Source: Clostridia bacterium
GTDB taxonomy: Bacteria; Bacillota; Clostridia; Oscillospirales; CAG-272
Assembly (NCBI GenBank): GCA_017453205.1
Contig: JAFTKO010000016.1
Span: 1-64,000 of the forward strand
Direction: 5' to 3'
DNA length: 64,000 nt
The position numbers were made by a program, and so were the translations under genes. The stretch's first letter is position 1. Every line of letters starts with the position of its first letter. Positions 30,177-38,041 of the stretch are shown piece after piece. Below the pieces are notes generated by a model. The model searched no databases and was not told the origin of the DNA. It saw nothing but the letters and a program-made list of their open reading frames with translations.

Positions 30177-31721
30177 ATGAACGAACAAACAACCAAGGCG
30201 TGGCAGTTGTACGAGGCGGGGAAGGATTACAAGCGCCGCATCGGTCTGTATGAGACCGTAAGGCGGAATGAGCGCTTTTACCGCGGTGACCAATGGCACG
30301 GCTCCGAGAGCGACCTGCCGCGCCCCGTATTCAATCTGGTCCGACGGATCACCGATTATCTTGTGAGCAGTGTTCTGCCGGGCGACATTTCGATCCGCTA
30401 CACCGACGACAAGTTGCCGTATCTCGAAAGCGAGGCGGTGCGTGCACAGGTCATCAAGGGGTTGGAGATCCTTGACCGCAACGCCGCTTACCGTTGGAAG
30501 CGCGGCAATTTGCGGGCACTGGCACACCGCGCACTGCTGAACGCCGCAACCGCTGGCGACGGCGTGTTCTACTGTTGGTGGGATGCCAAGGCAAACGACG
30601 GTCAGCCCTTTTTAGGGGAGGTCCGCACCGATCTGATCGACAACACCGACCTGTTTGTTGCCGACGTCAACAGTACCGATCTGCAAGGGCAGGAGTACAT
30701 TCTGCTCGCGGGCAGAGCCACGGTGTCGAGCTTGCGGCGCGAGGCGGTGGAGAACGGCATGAGCGAGCGCGAAGCCGCCGCCATCGTGGGCGACAGCGAG
30801 ACCGAGACGCGCGCGGGAGACCTTGCCGCCTATGAGCTGCAGGGAAACGAAAAGGCGACCTATCTCATCCGCTTTTTCCGAGAGGGGGGAGAGGTTGTGT
30901 TTGAAAAATCCACCCGTCATCACCTGTTGCGCCGTGTGCGCACGGGACTGCGCTACTATCCAGTTGCCTACTTCAATTGGTATCCCGCCAAGGGGTGCTT
31001 TCACGGCAATGCGCCGATCAGTGATATGATCGCCAATCAAAAATACATCAATACCGCCTATGCGATGGTGATGAAGCACATGTACGACACGGCATTTTCC
31101 AAGGTCGTGTACGACAAATCCCGTATCCCCGAGTGGTCGAACGAGGTCGGCGAGGCGATTGCGGCGGTGGGCGGCGGAAATGTTGCCGACGCGGTCTCGG
31201 TGGTGGGCGTGGGAAAAATGCAGGAGGGCTACCTCGAGCTGTTGACCAACGTCATCGAGACCACCAAAAGTATGATGGGTGCCACGGAGTCGGCACTCGG
31301 CGACGAGGATGCCAACAACACCAGTGCCATTCTCGTCCTGCAACAGGCTTCACAGCTTGCTTTGCGTCAAGTGAGCGCCGCGTTTTGCCGTTGCATCGGC
31401 GAGCTTGCCTCAATCTGGGCGGACATGCTTTGCGTGTACTGTCCCGCGGGACGTCGACTTCCCGTGGCGGAGGGCGAGCACATTGCCGCAATGTGTCCCG
31501 ATTACCGTTTGCTCAGAGACGAACTGTTGCGTGCCACCGCCGAGGTATCGCACATCGATGCTTACACGCCCGCGGCAACCGTAACACTGCTTGACAAGCT
31601 GTTGGACGGCGGTCATCTGACACCCGCGCAGTATGTGGAGCTGTTGCCCGAGGGGACACTGGATGACCGCGCGGCACTATTGGAAAAAATGCAAAAGAAA
31701 GGAGACGTAAGAAATGAATGA
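30177..31721 (+). CDS. Phage portal protein
   Basis: 514 residues from ATG 30177 (AAAGGAG seven bases before). Features of a podovirus/P22-like portal include an early Y-x-x-W/F-YRGDQW segment (ERFYRGDQWHG), a FNLVRRITDYLVSSV helix, a central PVAYFNWYPAKGCFHGNAPI stretch, and a C-terminal coiled region with LGDEDANNTSAILVLQQAS. The portal forms the dodecameric DNA gate at one capsid vertex and nucleates head assembly with the scaffold. It overlaps the scaffold start by 8 nt. Confidence 0.88.
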   Translation: MNEQTTKAWQLYEAGKDYKRRIGLYETVRRNERFYRGDQWHGSESDLPRPVFNLVRRITDYLVSSVLPGDISIRYTDDKLPYLESEAVRAQVIKGLEILDRNAAYRWKRGNLRALAHRALLNAATAGDGVFYCWWDAKANDGQPFLGEVRTDLIDNTDLFVADVNSTDLQGQEYILLAGRATVSSLRREAVENGMSEREAAAIVGDSETETRAGDLAAYELQGNEKATYLIRFFREGGEVVFEKSTRHHLLRRVRTGLRYYPVAYFNWYPAKGCFHGNAPISDMIANQKYINTAYAMVMKHMYDTAFSKVVYDKSRIPEWSNEVGEAIAAVGGGNVADAVSVVGVGKMQEGYLELLTNVIETTKSMMGATESALGDEDANNTSAILVLQQASQLALRQVSAAFCRCIGELASIWADMLCVYCPAGRRLPVAEGEHIAAMCPDYRLLRDELLRATAEVSHIDAYTPAATVTLLDKLLDGGHLTPAQYVELLPEGTLDDRAALLEKMQKKGDVRNE

Positions 31722-32325
31722 GGACACGGTCTTTACAAACGATCAAAATTCGACGGGTACAAATGGGGGCGATCCGTTACCGCCGACGGGTGCGGAGGTC
31801 GACGGCGGTGAGGGAACGGCTCGGACGGATGCTTCGACGCTTGCTCCCCGTGATGCGGAAGCTTTGGCAGTTTTTGAGGATCCCGGCACGGATCTTGATC
31901 TTAGTGCTCCTGCCGATCCTGCGCCGCTTGCAGAGGATGGAATGGAGCAATTGCGAACCGAACTGAGGGAGCTTCGCCGTGCGCTTGACGAGCGGGACGC
32001 CTTTTTTGGCAGACTGGGGAAGGAATGCGAGGAGTTTTCCGCACTCTATCCCGATGCCTCGCTCTCATCTCTTCCCGACAGTGTTTGGGACGACGTGCGC
32101 CGCGGCATTCCCTTGGCGGCGGCTTACGCGCTTGCCGAGCGCCGCCGTGCACGCACCGAGGAACGCGCAAAAGAGAGCAATCTCGAAAACGGAAAACGAA
32201 GTGCGGGGGCTGTGGGCGGTGCCCAAGACGATTATTTTTCCCCCGCCGAGGTGCGTGCCATGTCACAGAGTGAGGTGCGCGCCAATTATCAAAGCATTAT
32301 GCGTTCCATGCAAAAATGGCGTTGA
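31714..32325 (+). CDS. Phage scaffold protein
   Basis: 203 residues. The N-terminal ~75 residues are low-complexity, acidic and Gly/Thr/Pro-rich. A predicted coiled coil follows (MEQLRTELRELRRALDER), then an Arg-rich helix (AYALAERRRARTEERAKES), and a basic C-terminus ending SEVRANYQSIMRSMQKWR. A disordered acidic start, central coil and basic coat-binding tail match phage scaffolds. It lies between portal and coat, the usual place, and its start overlaps the portal stop. Confidence 0.8.
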   Translation: MNEDTVFTNDQNSTGTNGGDPLPPTGAEVDGGEGTARTDASTLAPRDAEALAVFEDPGTDLDLSAPADPAPLAEDGMEQLRTELRELRRALDERDAFFGRLGKECEEFSALYPDASLSSLPDSVWDDVRRGIPLAAAYALAERRRARTEERAKESNLENGKRSAGAVGGAQDDYFSPAEVRAMSQSEVRANYQSIMRSMQKWR

Positions 32326-32418
32326 AGTGCAACACGGATCCGCGGCAAATAAAATGCCGACGGTGCAACCAAAAAACAACAAAATAAAAAAATTTAAAAA
32401 CAGAAAGGATTTATTATT

Positions 32419-33252
32419 ATGGCAATCAAAAACTTTATTTCTACCGTTTGGAGCGAAAACCTCTATCAAGCCCTTGACAAACAGTATATCGCGGTCTCCA
32501 ACTGCAACCGCGACTACGAGGGCGATATCAAAGAAAAGGGCAATACCGTAAAAATTTGCGGCCTCGGTGCCGTTAATGTTTCCGACTACACCAAAAATAC
32601 CAATATGGAAACGCCCGAGACGCTCTCCGACAACTATCGTGATCTTGTTATCGACCAGGCAAAATACTTCAACTTCCAAATCGATGACATCGACCGTGCG
32701 CAGTCCACGCCCCGCTTGATGGAGCTGGCAATGAAAAACGCCGCAAATGCGCTCGCCGACGCCGCCGACTGCTATGTCTACGGGCTGTACGAAAAAGCCG
32801 GTTCTACCATCACCGAGGCAAGCGTCAGCGCCGATAACATCATCAATCTGCTCATCGACGCGCGTACTCAGCTTTTTGCAAACAATGTATCCGATCCGCA
32901 TGACATCGTGTTCGAGGTCACGCCCGAGATCGCGGGGCTCATCCTCAAAGCCAAGGTCAGCCTTGCAACCGACAATACCGACGCACTCGAAAACGGCTGT
33001 ATCGGCAGCATCGGCGGCTGTAAGATCTACGTCTCCAATAACGTCTGCCGTTTGGAGGGCAGCGCTGGCATGGAGCATAAGTGCTTGGCACGTACCAAAC
33101 GCGCCATCGCTTTTGCCGAACAGCTCTCCGAGATCGACGCATACCGCCCCGAGCTTCGCTTTGCCGACGCGGTCAAGGGCTTGCACCTCTACGGCGCTAA
33201 GGTCGTATACCCCTCCGAGATGGTTCTGCTCGATCTGAACATCCCCGCGTAA
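32419..33252 (+). CDS. Phage major capsid protein
   Basis: 277 residues, AAAGGA before the ATG. The N-terminus IKNFISTVWSENLYQALDK and the sequence EKGNTVKICGLGAV are typical of P22-coat/HK97-fold major capsid proteins of short-tailed phages of Firmicutes. The central helix runs over LMELAMKNAANALADAAD, and the C-terminal P-domain-like strand includes KGLHLYGAKVVYPSEMVLL. At 277 residues it is on the short side but complete. It follows the scaffold after 93 nt of AT-rich spacer. Confidence 0.87.
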   Translation: MAIKNFISTVWSENLYQALDKQYIAVSNCNRDYEGDIKEKGNTVKICGLGAVNVSDYTKNTNMETPETLSDNYRDLVIDQAKYFNFQIDDIDRAQSTPRLMELAMKNAANALADAADCYVYGLYEKAGSTITEASVSADNIINLLIDARTQLFANNVSDPHDIVFEVTPEIAGLILKAKVSLATDNTDALENGCIGSIGGCKIYVSNNVCRLEGSAGMEHKCLARTKRAIAFAEQLSEIDAYRPELRFADAVKGLHLYGAKVVYPSEMVLLDLNIPA

Positions 33253-33267
33253 TGGGAGGGAACACAC

Positions 33268-33660
33268 ATGACCTTGCGTGAGATTTATGAGGCGGCGGTG
33301 CACATGGTTTGTGAGGAGCCCGATGACGACACAAGCGCCGACTACGAGGACCGCGCCGCCTACATCCTGCCCACCTTTTGCGGGCATTGCGCCGCGAGTG
33401 ATGCAAGATATCGCTTGGCGCACGGCATGACGGCGGTGACACCCACGTCGGCGGCGTATATGGAGCTGACCGAAGCCTTTCCGCTGAGTGAGGTATTTGT
33501 TGCCCCCGCAACCTACTACCTTGCGGCAATGCTGACCGTGGACGAAAACGAGGAGCTGAGCGAACGCTTTTTCGCCCTCTACACCGACGCGGTGGCAGCA
33601 GTGGAGGCATCGCTCCCCGCTTCCGGTGAGACGGTTGCGGATCGGTACGGTCTGCTGTGA
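33268..33660 (+). CDS. Phage head-tail connector-like protein
   Basis: 130 helical residues immediately after the capsid gene (15-nt gap, GGAGG near the start). Pattern LREIYEAAVHMVCEEP with a later PATYYLAAMLTVDENEEL and RFFALYTDAVAAVEASL is like the helical gp4/gp6-type connectors. It is the last gene before a strong terminator, so the operon has no tail genes. Assignment rests on position and fold pattern. Confidence 0.65.
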   Translation: MTLREIYEAAVHMVCEEPDDDTSADYEDRAAYILPTFCGHCAASDARYRLAHGMTAVTPTSAAYMELTEAFPLSEVFVAPATYYLAAMLTVDENEELSERFFALYTDAVAAVEASLPASGETVADRYGLL

Positions 33661-33667
33661 TTTTTTC

Positions 33668-33697
33668 GCGGAGCTTCCGAAAGGAGGCTCCGCTTTT
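33668..33697 (+). terminator. Terminator closing the phage head operon
   Basis: GCGGAGCTTCC (33668-33678), GAAA loop, GGAGGCTCCGC (33683-33693), then TTTTC. An 11-bp stem with a stable GNRA-type tetraloop, seven bases after the connector stop. Marks a clean end of the unit. Confidence 0.92.
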
Positions 33698-33732
33698 CAT
33701 AGGGATGAATTGTTAAAGGTGACTGTTTAAGA

Positions 33733-34245
33733 TTAGTCTTTGGCAAGATCACTGCAAAAAATTTTTTTTCGTTTCATCAAAAGAATATTTTTCCCTTTTG
33801 ATTGGGCATATTGAATGGCATTCCATATATCTCCTTTTTTTATACCGTTCCAAATGACCAAAACCAAATCCGATTGATCTATCATATACCGATTGCGCAT
33901 TTCCATCGCTTTTTTGCAATACACCGGAGAGATTACAGTTGTTTTGTCGCACTCCGACTTGGCATCCACATATTTTGAGTAATAATCACCATCCCAATTT
34001 TGGGTATCTGCTTTTCTTGAAAGCACGATTTCCAAGGATATATGCTGATATTCCACTTTTTTTAAATATGCAAGGTGGCTTGCCATATCGATTTCCAAGC
34101 CTTCTTTGATCCCACAGAGAAAACAAGAATAATCTTCATAAATTAATTTCTCCAGCTCATCCCATAAAGCAGATCTCAGCATCATTTCGCGGTGCATATC
34201 CAGAGTGTTCCGCTTGATTTTGTTCCCTATCACACAACAAACCAT
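33733..34245 (-). CDS. SLOG-family (DUF1273/YpsA-like) protein
   Basis: 170 residues. Pattern CCVIGN at the N-terminus, YSCFLCGIKEGLEIDMASH in the middle, and KAMEMRNRYMIDQSDLVLV then WNG near the C-terminus match the nucleotide/ligand-binding SLOG (Rossmann-like) family. The usual TGHR start is degenerate (IGNKIKR), so ligand binding may differ. AGAGGT lies before the ATG. The gene is much more AT-rich than its surroundings. It is divergent from a small XRE regulator, suggesting a regulated accessory pair. SLOG proteins are often tied to mobile elements or stress signalling; the role here is not known. Confidence 0.72.
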   Translation of the reverse strand: MVCCVIGNKIKRNTLDMHREMMLRSALWDELEKLIYEDYSCFLCGIKEGLEIDMASHLAYLKKVEYQHISLEIVLSRKADTQNWDGDYYSKYVDAKSECDKTTVISPVYCKKAMEMRNRYMIDQSDLVLVIWNGIKKGDIWNAIQYAQSKGKNILLMKRKKIFCSDLAKD

Positions 34246-34270
34246 TTTGACCTCTTAAACATTCAAAATT

Positions 34271-34284
34271 AACTATATATAGTT
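34271..34284. promoter_or_regulatory. 14-bp palindrome between SLOG and XRE genes
   Basis: AACTATATATAGTT is a perfect palindrome in the 160-bp divergent region. A related half-site (AACTAT) lies at about 34320. It is a good candidate operator for the adjacent XRE regulator. Confidence 0.5.
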
Positions 34285-34405
34285 TATTTTTAAATTATAA
34301 AACATTTTTCTTCAGTTGTCAACTATGTTTAGGTAACTTTTTGTTTTTCTCTGTTATGATAATATCAACCTAAATATGGGTAATATGTGTGTGGAGGCTT
34401 TTAAA

Positions 34406-34645
34406 ATGGAATATATAGAAATTTATCAAAAGAGAATACGCCGGTTGTGCGATAGGAGAGGAATTACAATCAACAAGCTTGCAACCATGGCAAATGTTCG
34501 TCAATCTACGGTGGATAATATTATGCGCGGGATCAGCAAAAATCCGACCGCAAAAACATTACACAAAATTGCATTGGTGTTCAACATGACACTTGCGGAA
34601 TTTTTGGATTTTGAAGAGCTAAACGATTATTCTTTTGATGATTGA
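34406..34645 (+). CDS. XRE-family HTH regulator
   Basis: 79 residues from ATG 34406; GGAGG lies eight bases upstream, while the earlier ATG at 34376 has none. A single Cro/C1-type HTH fills the protein: QKRIRRLCDRRGITINKLA, then NVRQSTVDNIMRGISKNP with the recognition helix, then AKTLHKIALVFNMTLAEFL. Likely autoregulator of the divergent SLOG pair. AT-rich, like the SLOG gene. Confidence 0.88.
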   Translation: MEYIEIYQKRIRRLCDRRGITINKLATMANVRQSTVDNIMRGISKNPTAKTLHKIALVFNMTLAEFLDFEELNDYSFDD

Positions 34646-34654
34646 TTTTTTTTG

Positions 34655-34725
34655 AAAGGACTCCTTCCGTCAAAGGCTACGCCTTTGCCACCTCCCTCAA
34701 GAGGGAGGCAAAAGTAACTTTCCGT
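34655..34725 (+). repeat. Repeat family B, copy 2
   Basis: Two adjoining hairpins: a CAAAGGCTACGCCTTTG stem and a GCCTCCCTCTTGAGGGAGG-type stem (here CCTCCCTCAAGAGGGAGG). They are preceded by GACTCCTTCCGTC and followed by CAAAAGTAACTTT. The same words recur at about 52757-52895 and 62855-63030. Confidence 0.75.
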
Positions 34726-34884
34726 TGGCAAGACGGTTCGAATGAGCAGAAAAATCTGCACCAACCCAAAAACCGTACCGCACGAGCGGCTTTCACCATT
34801 CGCAAATCAAAGAAGGAACCGCAATGTCGGCAGTTCCTTCGGAGGGTAGCCATCACCCAATCGGTGAAAGTTTTTGAAAGAGCT

Positions 34885-34914
34885 CGAGAAAACTTTTTTC
34901 AAAAAGTTTTCTCG
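34885..34914. repeat. Dispersed hairpin copy 5
   Basis: CGAGAAAACTTTTT (34885-34898), loop TC, AAAAAGTTTTCTCG (34901-34914); 14 bp perfect. It lies between the convergent XRE and dapA genes and could terminate both. The remaining 34646-34930 gap holds no ORF. Confidence 0.85.
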
Positions 34915-34930
34915 AAAAAATAAATAAACC

Positions 34931-35812
34931 TCACTTATAAAATATCCCTTGCAAGAATCTTGCGGTATCGGGCGCGGGAGGACAGAGAGGGAGGCGGTAC
35001 TCGGCGGCGCAGAGGCCTTTGAGAGAGGCGACATATTTGACGGGGATGGGGTTGACTTCGCGGAAGAGCGCCTGCATTTGGGGGAGGACGGCACGCTGAC
35101 GCTGTCCCGCGGCGCGGAAGTCACGGTTGACACAGAGACGGCAGATTTCGGTAACGGCGCGGGGGATGATATTGGAAGCCACCGAGATCACACCCTGCGC
35201 GCCAAGCTTCATGGCGGCAACCAGTTGGTGGTCGTTGCCCGTGTAGACATCAAAATCGTCACCGCACTCGGCGCAAAGCGCTTCGAGGAGCCCGAGGTCT
35301 CCCGAGGCTTCTTTGACTCCCACAATGTTCTCATGCTTGGCAAGCTCGCGGTAGAGCTCCATGGAAAGATGGTAGCCCGTGCGCGAGGGGACGTTGTAAA
35401 GGATCAGCGGACGGGCGGCACTGTCGGCAATGGTGCGGTAGTGGAGGAGCAGACCGCGGTCGGAGGCTTTGTTGTAGTAGGGCGTCACAGCAAGCAACGC
35501 GTCGGCACCGCCCTCAGCGGCGCTTTTGGCAAGCTCGATGGCGTGGGCGGTGGAGTTGGAGCCGCACCCCGCAAGCAGAGGGACGCGTCCGTCGATGCGC
35601 TCTTTGGCAAAGGCGACCAGATCGTGCAGCTCTCGGGTGGTCAGTGTTGCACTCTCACCCGTGGTCCCCGCAACCAACAGCGCGCTGATGCCCGCTTCAA
35701 TTTGTATCTCAATCAGATTTCCGAGTGCTTCATAGTCAAGCTCACCGCCGAGAAAGGGCGTGATGAGGGCGGTTGCCGCACCCGTGAAGATCGTCGGTTT
35801 GTGGAGGCTCAT
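34931..35812 (-). CDS. dapA: 4-hydroxy-tetrahydrodipicolinate synthase
   Basis: 293-residue (beta/alpha)8 lyase of the DapA family that condenses pyruvate with aspartate semialdehyde, the entry to diaminopimelate, lysine and (in spore formers) dipicolinate. The T50-T-G-E53 motif, Y139 (LILYNVPSRTG) and the Schiff-base K167 (VGVKEASGD) are all present; R144 of SRTG binds substrate carboxylates. AAAGGAGGG lies before the ATG. Monocistronic. The dipicolinate link fits the sporulation genes in the window. The DapA family also contains aldolases such as N-acetylneuraminate lyase, but the length and motifs favour DapA. Confidence 0.9.
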   Translation of the reverse strand: MSLHKPTIFTGAATALITPFLGGELDYEALGNLIEIQIEAGISALLVAGTTGESATLTTRELHDLVAFAKERIDGRVPLLAGCGSNSTAHAIELAKSAAEGGADALLAVTPYYNKASDRGLLLHYRTIADSAARPLILYNVPSRTGYHLSMELYRELAKHENIVGVKEASGDLGLLEALCAECGDDFDVYTGNDHQLVAAMKLGAQGVISVASNIIPRAVTEICRLCVNRDFRAAGQRQRAVLPQMQALFREVNPIPVKYVASLKGLCAAEYRLPLCPPAPDTARFLQGIFYK

Positions 35813-35876
35813 GCAAGCTTCCCTCCTTTTGTATCGTTCTTTTTGGGAAATAATTTGTGTTGTTCATAAAAAAGCG

Positions 35877-35905
35877 TTGCAATCGGCGGGGTTTTGTGGT
35901 ATCAT
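35877..35905 (+). promoter_or_regulatory. Promoter of queA
   Basis: TTGCAA (35877-35882), 17-bp spacer, TATCAT (35900-35905), about 80 bp before the queA start. I see no preQ1 riboswitch in this leader. Confidence 0.7.
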
Positions 35906-35986
35906 AGAAAGAAGAAAAAATGATACATCCCCCGGTTTCAGTATATGCCATGCGGCGAAAAACGTCAATGCAAAGGACAGGAACAT

Positions 35987-37066
35987 ATGAACAAAGTCAT
36001 TATCAACGAAAAAGCGAAAACAGACCTGCGCACGTCGGATTTTTATTACGAGCTGCCCGAGGAGCTGATTGCACAGCACCCTGCGGAGCAGAGGGATCAC
36101 TCCCGATTGATGGTGCTGAACCGCGCCGACGGAAGTATCACACACCGTCGGTTTTGCGATATTTTGGAATACTTAAACCCCGAGGACGTGTTGGTGATTA
36201 ACGATTCCAAGGTCATTCCCGCGCGTCTGTATGGACATGTCGAGGAACGCGACGAGGCGGAGCTCCAGCTCTTACTGCTCCGTCAGCGCGAGTTAGATAC
36301 ATGGGAATGCTTGGTTAAGCCCGGCAAGCGCGCCCGTGTGGGGATGCGGTCGGTGTTTGGCGATGGGATGCTGACAGGCGAGGTGCTCGACATTGTCGAG
36401 GAGGGCAACCGCCTCATTCGGTTTGACTACGACCGCCAAAAATACGCCAATATTTACGAGGTCTTGCACCTCATCGGGCTGATGCCTCTGCCGCCCTACA
36501 TTACCGAACAGCTCCGCGACAACGACCGCTACCAAACGGTCTACGCGCGTGAGGAGGGCTCGGCGGCGGCACCCACGGCGGGGTTGCATTTTACCGCTGA
36601 GCTGTTGGATAAGATCCGACAAAAGGGAGTGGCGATCGCACCCGTGATGCTGCATGTGGGCTTGGGGACCTTTCGTCCCGTCAAAGCTGACGCCATCACC
36701 GACCACGTGATGCACACCGAGTTTTTCTCGGTCCCCGAGGAGAGTGCGCGCATCATCAACGAGCGCAAAGCCGCGGGAGGGCGGCTCATTTGCGTGGGGA
36801 CGACCTCTTGCCGCACCATCGAGTCGGTGGCGGATGAGAACGGACATATCCCCGCCATGCAGGGCGACACGGGGATTTTCATTTACCCGGGTTACCGCTT
36901 TAAAGCGGTAGACGCACTGATCACCAATTTTCATCTGCCCGAAAGCACGCTGCTCATGCTTGTCTCGGCGTTCTATGACCGTGACAAGGTGATGGAGGCA
37001 TATCGCACGGCGGTGGAGGAGGGGTATCGATTTTTCAGTTTTGGAGATGCTATGTTCATCCAATAA
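35987..37066 (+). CDS. queA: S-adenosylmethionine:tRNA ribosyltransferase-isomerase
   Basis: 359 residues from ATG 35987 (AGGACAGG before it). QueA transfers and isomerises the ribosyl part of SAM onto preQ1 in tRNA to form epoxyqueuosine. Family sequence throughout: FYYELPEELIAQHPAEQRD, VINDSKVIPARL, AAPTAGLHFT, LHVGLGTFRPV, TTSCRTIES and the C-terminal NFHLPESTLLMLVSAF with RFFSFGDAMFI. No other queuosine genes are nearby. Its last seven codons and stop are the start of a tandem duplication downstream. Confidence 0.96.
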   Translation: MNKVIINEKAKTDLRTSDFYYELPEELIAQHPAEQRDHSRLMVLNRADGSITHRRFCDILEYLNPEDVLVINDSKVIPARLYGHVEERDEAELQLLLLRQRELDTWECLVKPGKRARVGMRSVFGDGMLTGEVLDIVEEGNRLIRFDYDRQKYANIYEVLHLIGLMPLPPYITEQLRDNDRYQTVYAREEGSAAAPTAGLHFTAELLDKIRQKGVAIAPVMLHVGLGTFRPVKADAITDHVMHTEFFSVPEESARIINERKAAGGRLICVGTTSCRTIESVADENGHIPAMQGDTGIFIYPGYRFKAVDALITNFHLPESTLLMLVSAFYDRDKVMEAYRTAVEEGYRFFSFGDAMFIQ

Positions 37067-37412
37067 GCGGCTCAATACGGCGTTGCTCCTCGCCTACTCC
37101 CTCGACGTAGGTAACTACGCCTGCGCCTTGCTTTCTGCGGTGCGCCTTGTCTTGAACGATTTCTTGGACGAACGGGAAAGTTTGTGCGAAATCCAATCCT
37201 GCATCCCGTAAGCATCGCGGATGCTATGTTCATCCAATAATCGCCCAATAGGCGTTGCTCCTCGAAAGCGGCTTGACGTAGGTAACTACGCCTGCGCCTT
37301 GCTTTCTGCGGTGCGCCTTGTCTTGAACGATTTCTTGGACGAACGGGAACGTTTGTGCGAAAGCTCAATCCTGCGTCCCGTAAGGTTCGCGGAGGCCATG
37401 TTTATAGAGTAA
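37047..37412 (+). repeat. Tandem duplication of the queA 3' end, ~174 bp units
   Basis: The sequence from 37047 (ATGCTATGTTCATCCAATAA, coding the last residues of QueA) recurs from 37221, 174 bp later, with the same 20 bases. The internal core starting GACGTAGGTAACTACGCC (37104 and 37275) is almost identical over about 110 bp. A third degenerate end (GAGGCCATGTTTATAGAGTAA, 37392-37412) closes the array. The copies differ by a few indels. Neither unit has a plausible gene. Confidence 0.85.
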
Positions 37413-37486
37413 AAGAAAAAAAGATTTCCCTTGTACATTGTGGATGTCATGCTTATACGATAAATCTTAAGGGTGGGGACAAGAGA

Positions 37487-37774
37487 ATGAAAAAAACTTG
37501 CTTTAATTGCCGGTGTTACTGCAGTACCTTATGCGATGGGGAAAATCCGGAATATCATATGCACGATTGGTGTAAATATTGGCAAACATTTATACCTGCT
37601 TATGGGATTGCTGATCAATATGAATACAATGCTCCTTATTGTAGCGATTTAGAAACCGGAGATGCTTTTTGCTATATGTTTGTTGCCAGAGAAACTCCAA
37701 GGTTTGAAGATGCATGGTTTGAAAAAAATAAGCAGCAAAATATGGAAAATCGGATAAAGAAGATTGATATTTGA
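37487..37774 (+). CDS. Cys-rich hypothetical protein
   Basis: 95 residues from ATG 37487; GGGGACAAGAG precedes it. The N-terminus has a dense Cys cluster (CFNCRCYCSTLC), then HMHDWCKYW, with two further Cys (PYCSDLETGDAFCYM), so it could bind zinc or a metal cluster. AT-rich codons unlike neighbours suggest acquisition. The upstream extension of the frame runs through the tandem repeat and is not used. I do not recognise the family. Confidence 0.55.
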   Translation: MKKTCFNCRCYCSTLCDGENPEYHMHDWCKYWQTFIPAYGIADQYEYNAPYCSDLETGDAFCYMFVARETPRFEDAWFEKNKQQNMENRIKKIDI

Positions 37775-37792
37775 AAGGACGAACTGTGTTCG

Positions 37793-37825
37793 CCCCCGGA
37801 CGTTCAAAGAACGCTCCTACGGGGG
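37793..37825. repeat. GC-rich hairpin after the Cys-rich ORF
   Basis: CCCCCG (37793-37798) pairs with CGGGGG (37820-37825), with an inner ACGTTC/GAACGC stem. No T-tract follows, so it may not terminate. Confidence 0.5.
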
Positions 37826-37949
37826 AATTCCCGCGATGTTCATGCGACGTGCCAATCGGTAAACTCTTATTTTTTTATGAATCTTTGAGATATGATCGAT
37901 TTTTCTCCCTTTCGCAACCGTAAGTTTGCGTTCGTCTACCTTAGGTTGA

Positions 37950-37978
37950 TTGTCATGGGATGCTGTTTTTGCTATAAT
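37950..37978 (+). promoter_or_regulatory. Promoter of the HTH-TM-GLUG gene
   Basis: TTGTCA (37950-37955), 17-bp spacer, TATAAT (37973-37978). It lies downstream of the earlier in-frame ATGs and thus rules them out as starts. Confidence 0.82.
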
Positions 37979-38041
37979 AAAGGCAAATACAGGGATGCCT
38001 CGGCGGAAAAACGCTCGGGCAGGGAAAAGGAGGAAGAGATA

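Noticed and set aside
35905..35986. preQ1 riboswitch before queA
   Set aside because: The leader is short and I see neither the C-rich loop arrangement nor the A-rich tail in the right order.
37072..37368. 98-codon minus-strand ORF in the queA tail repeats
   Set aside because: Its two halves are the two repeat units; no start signal.
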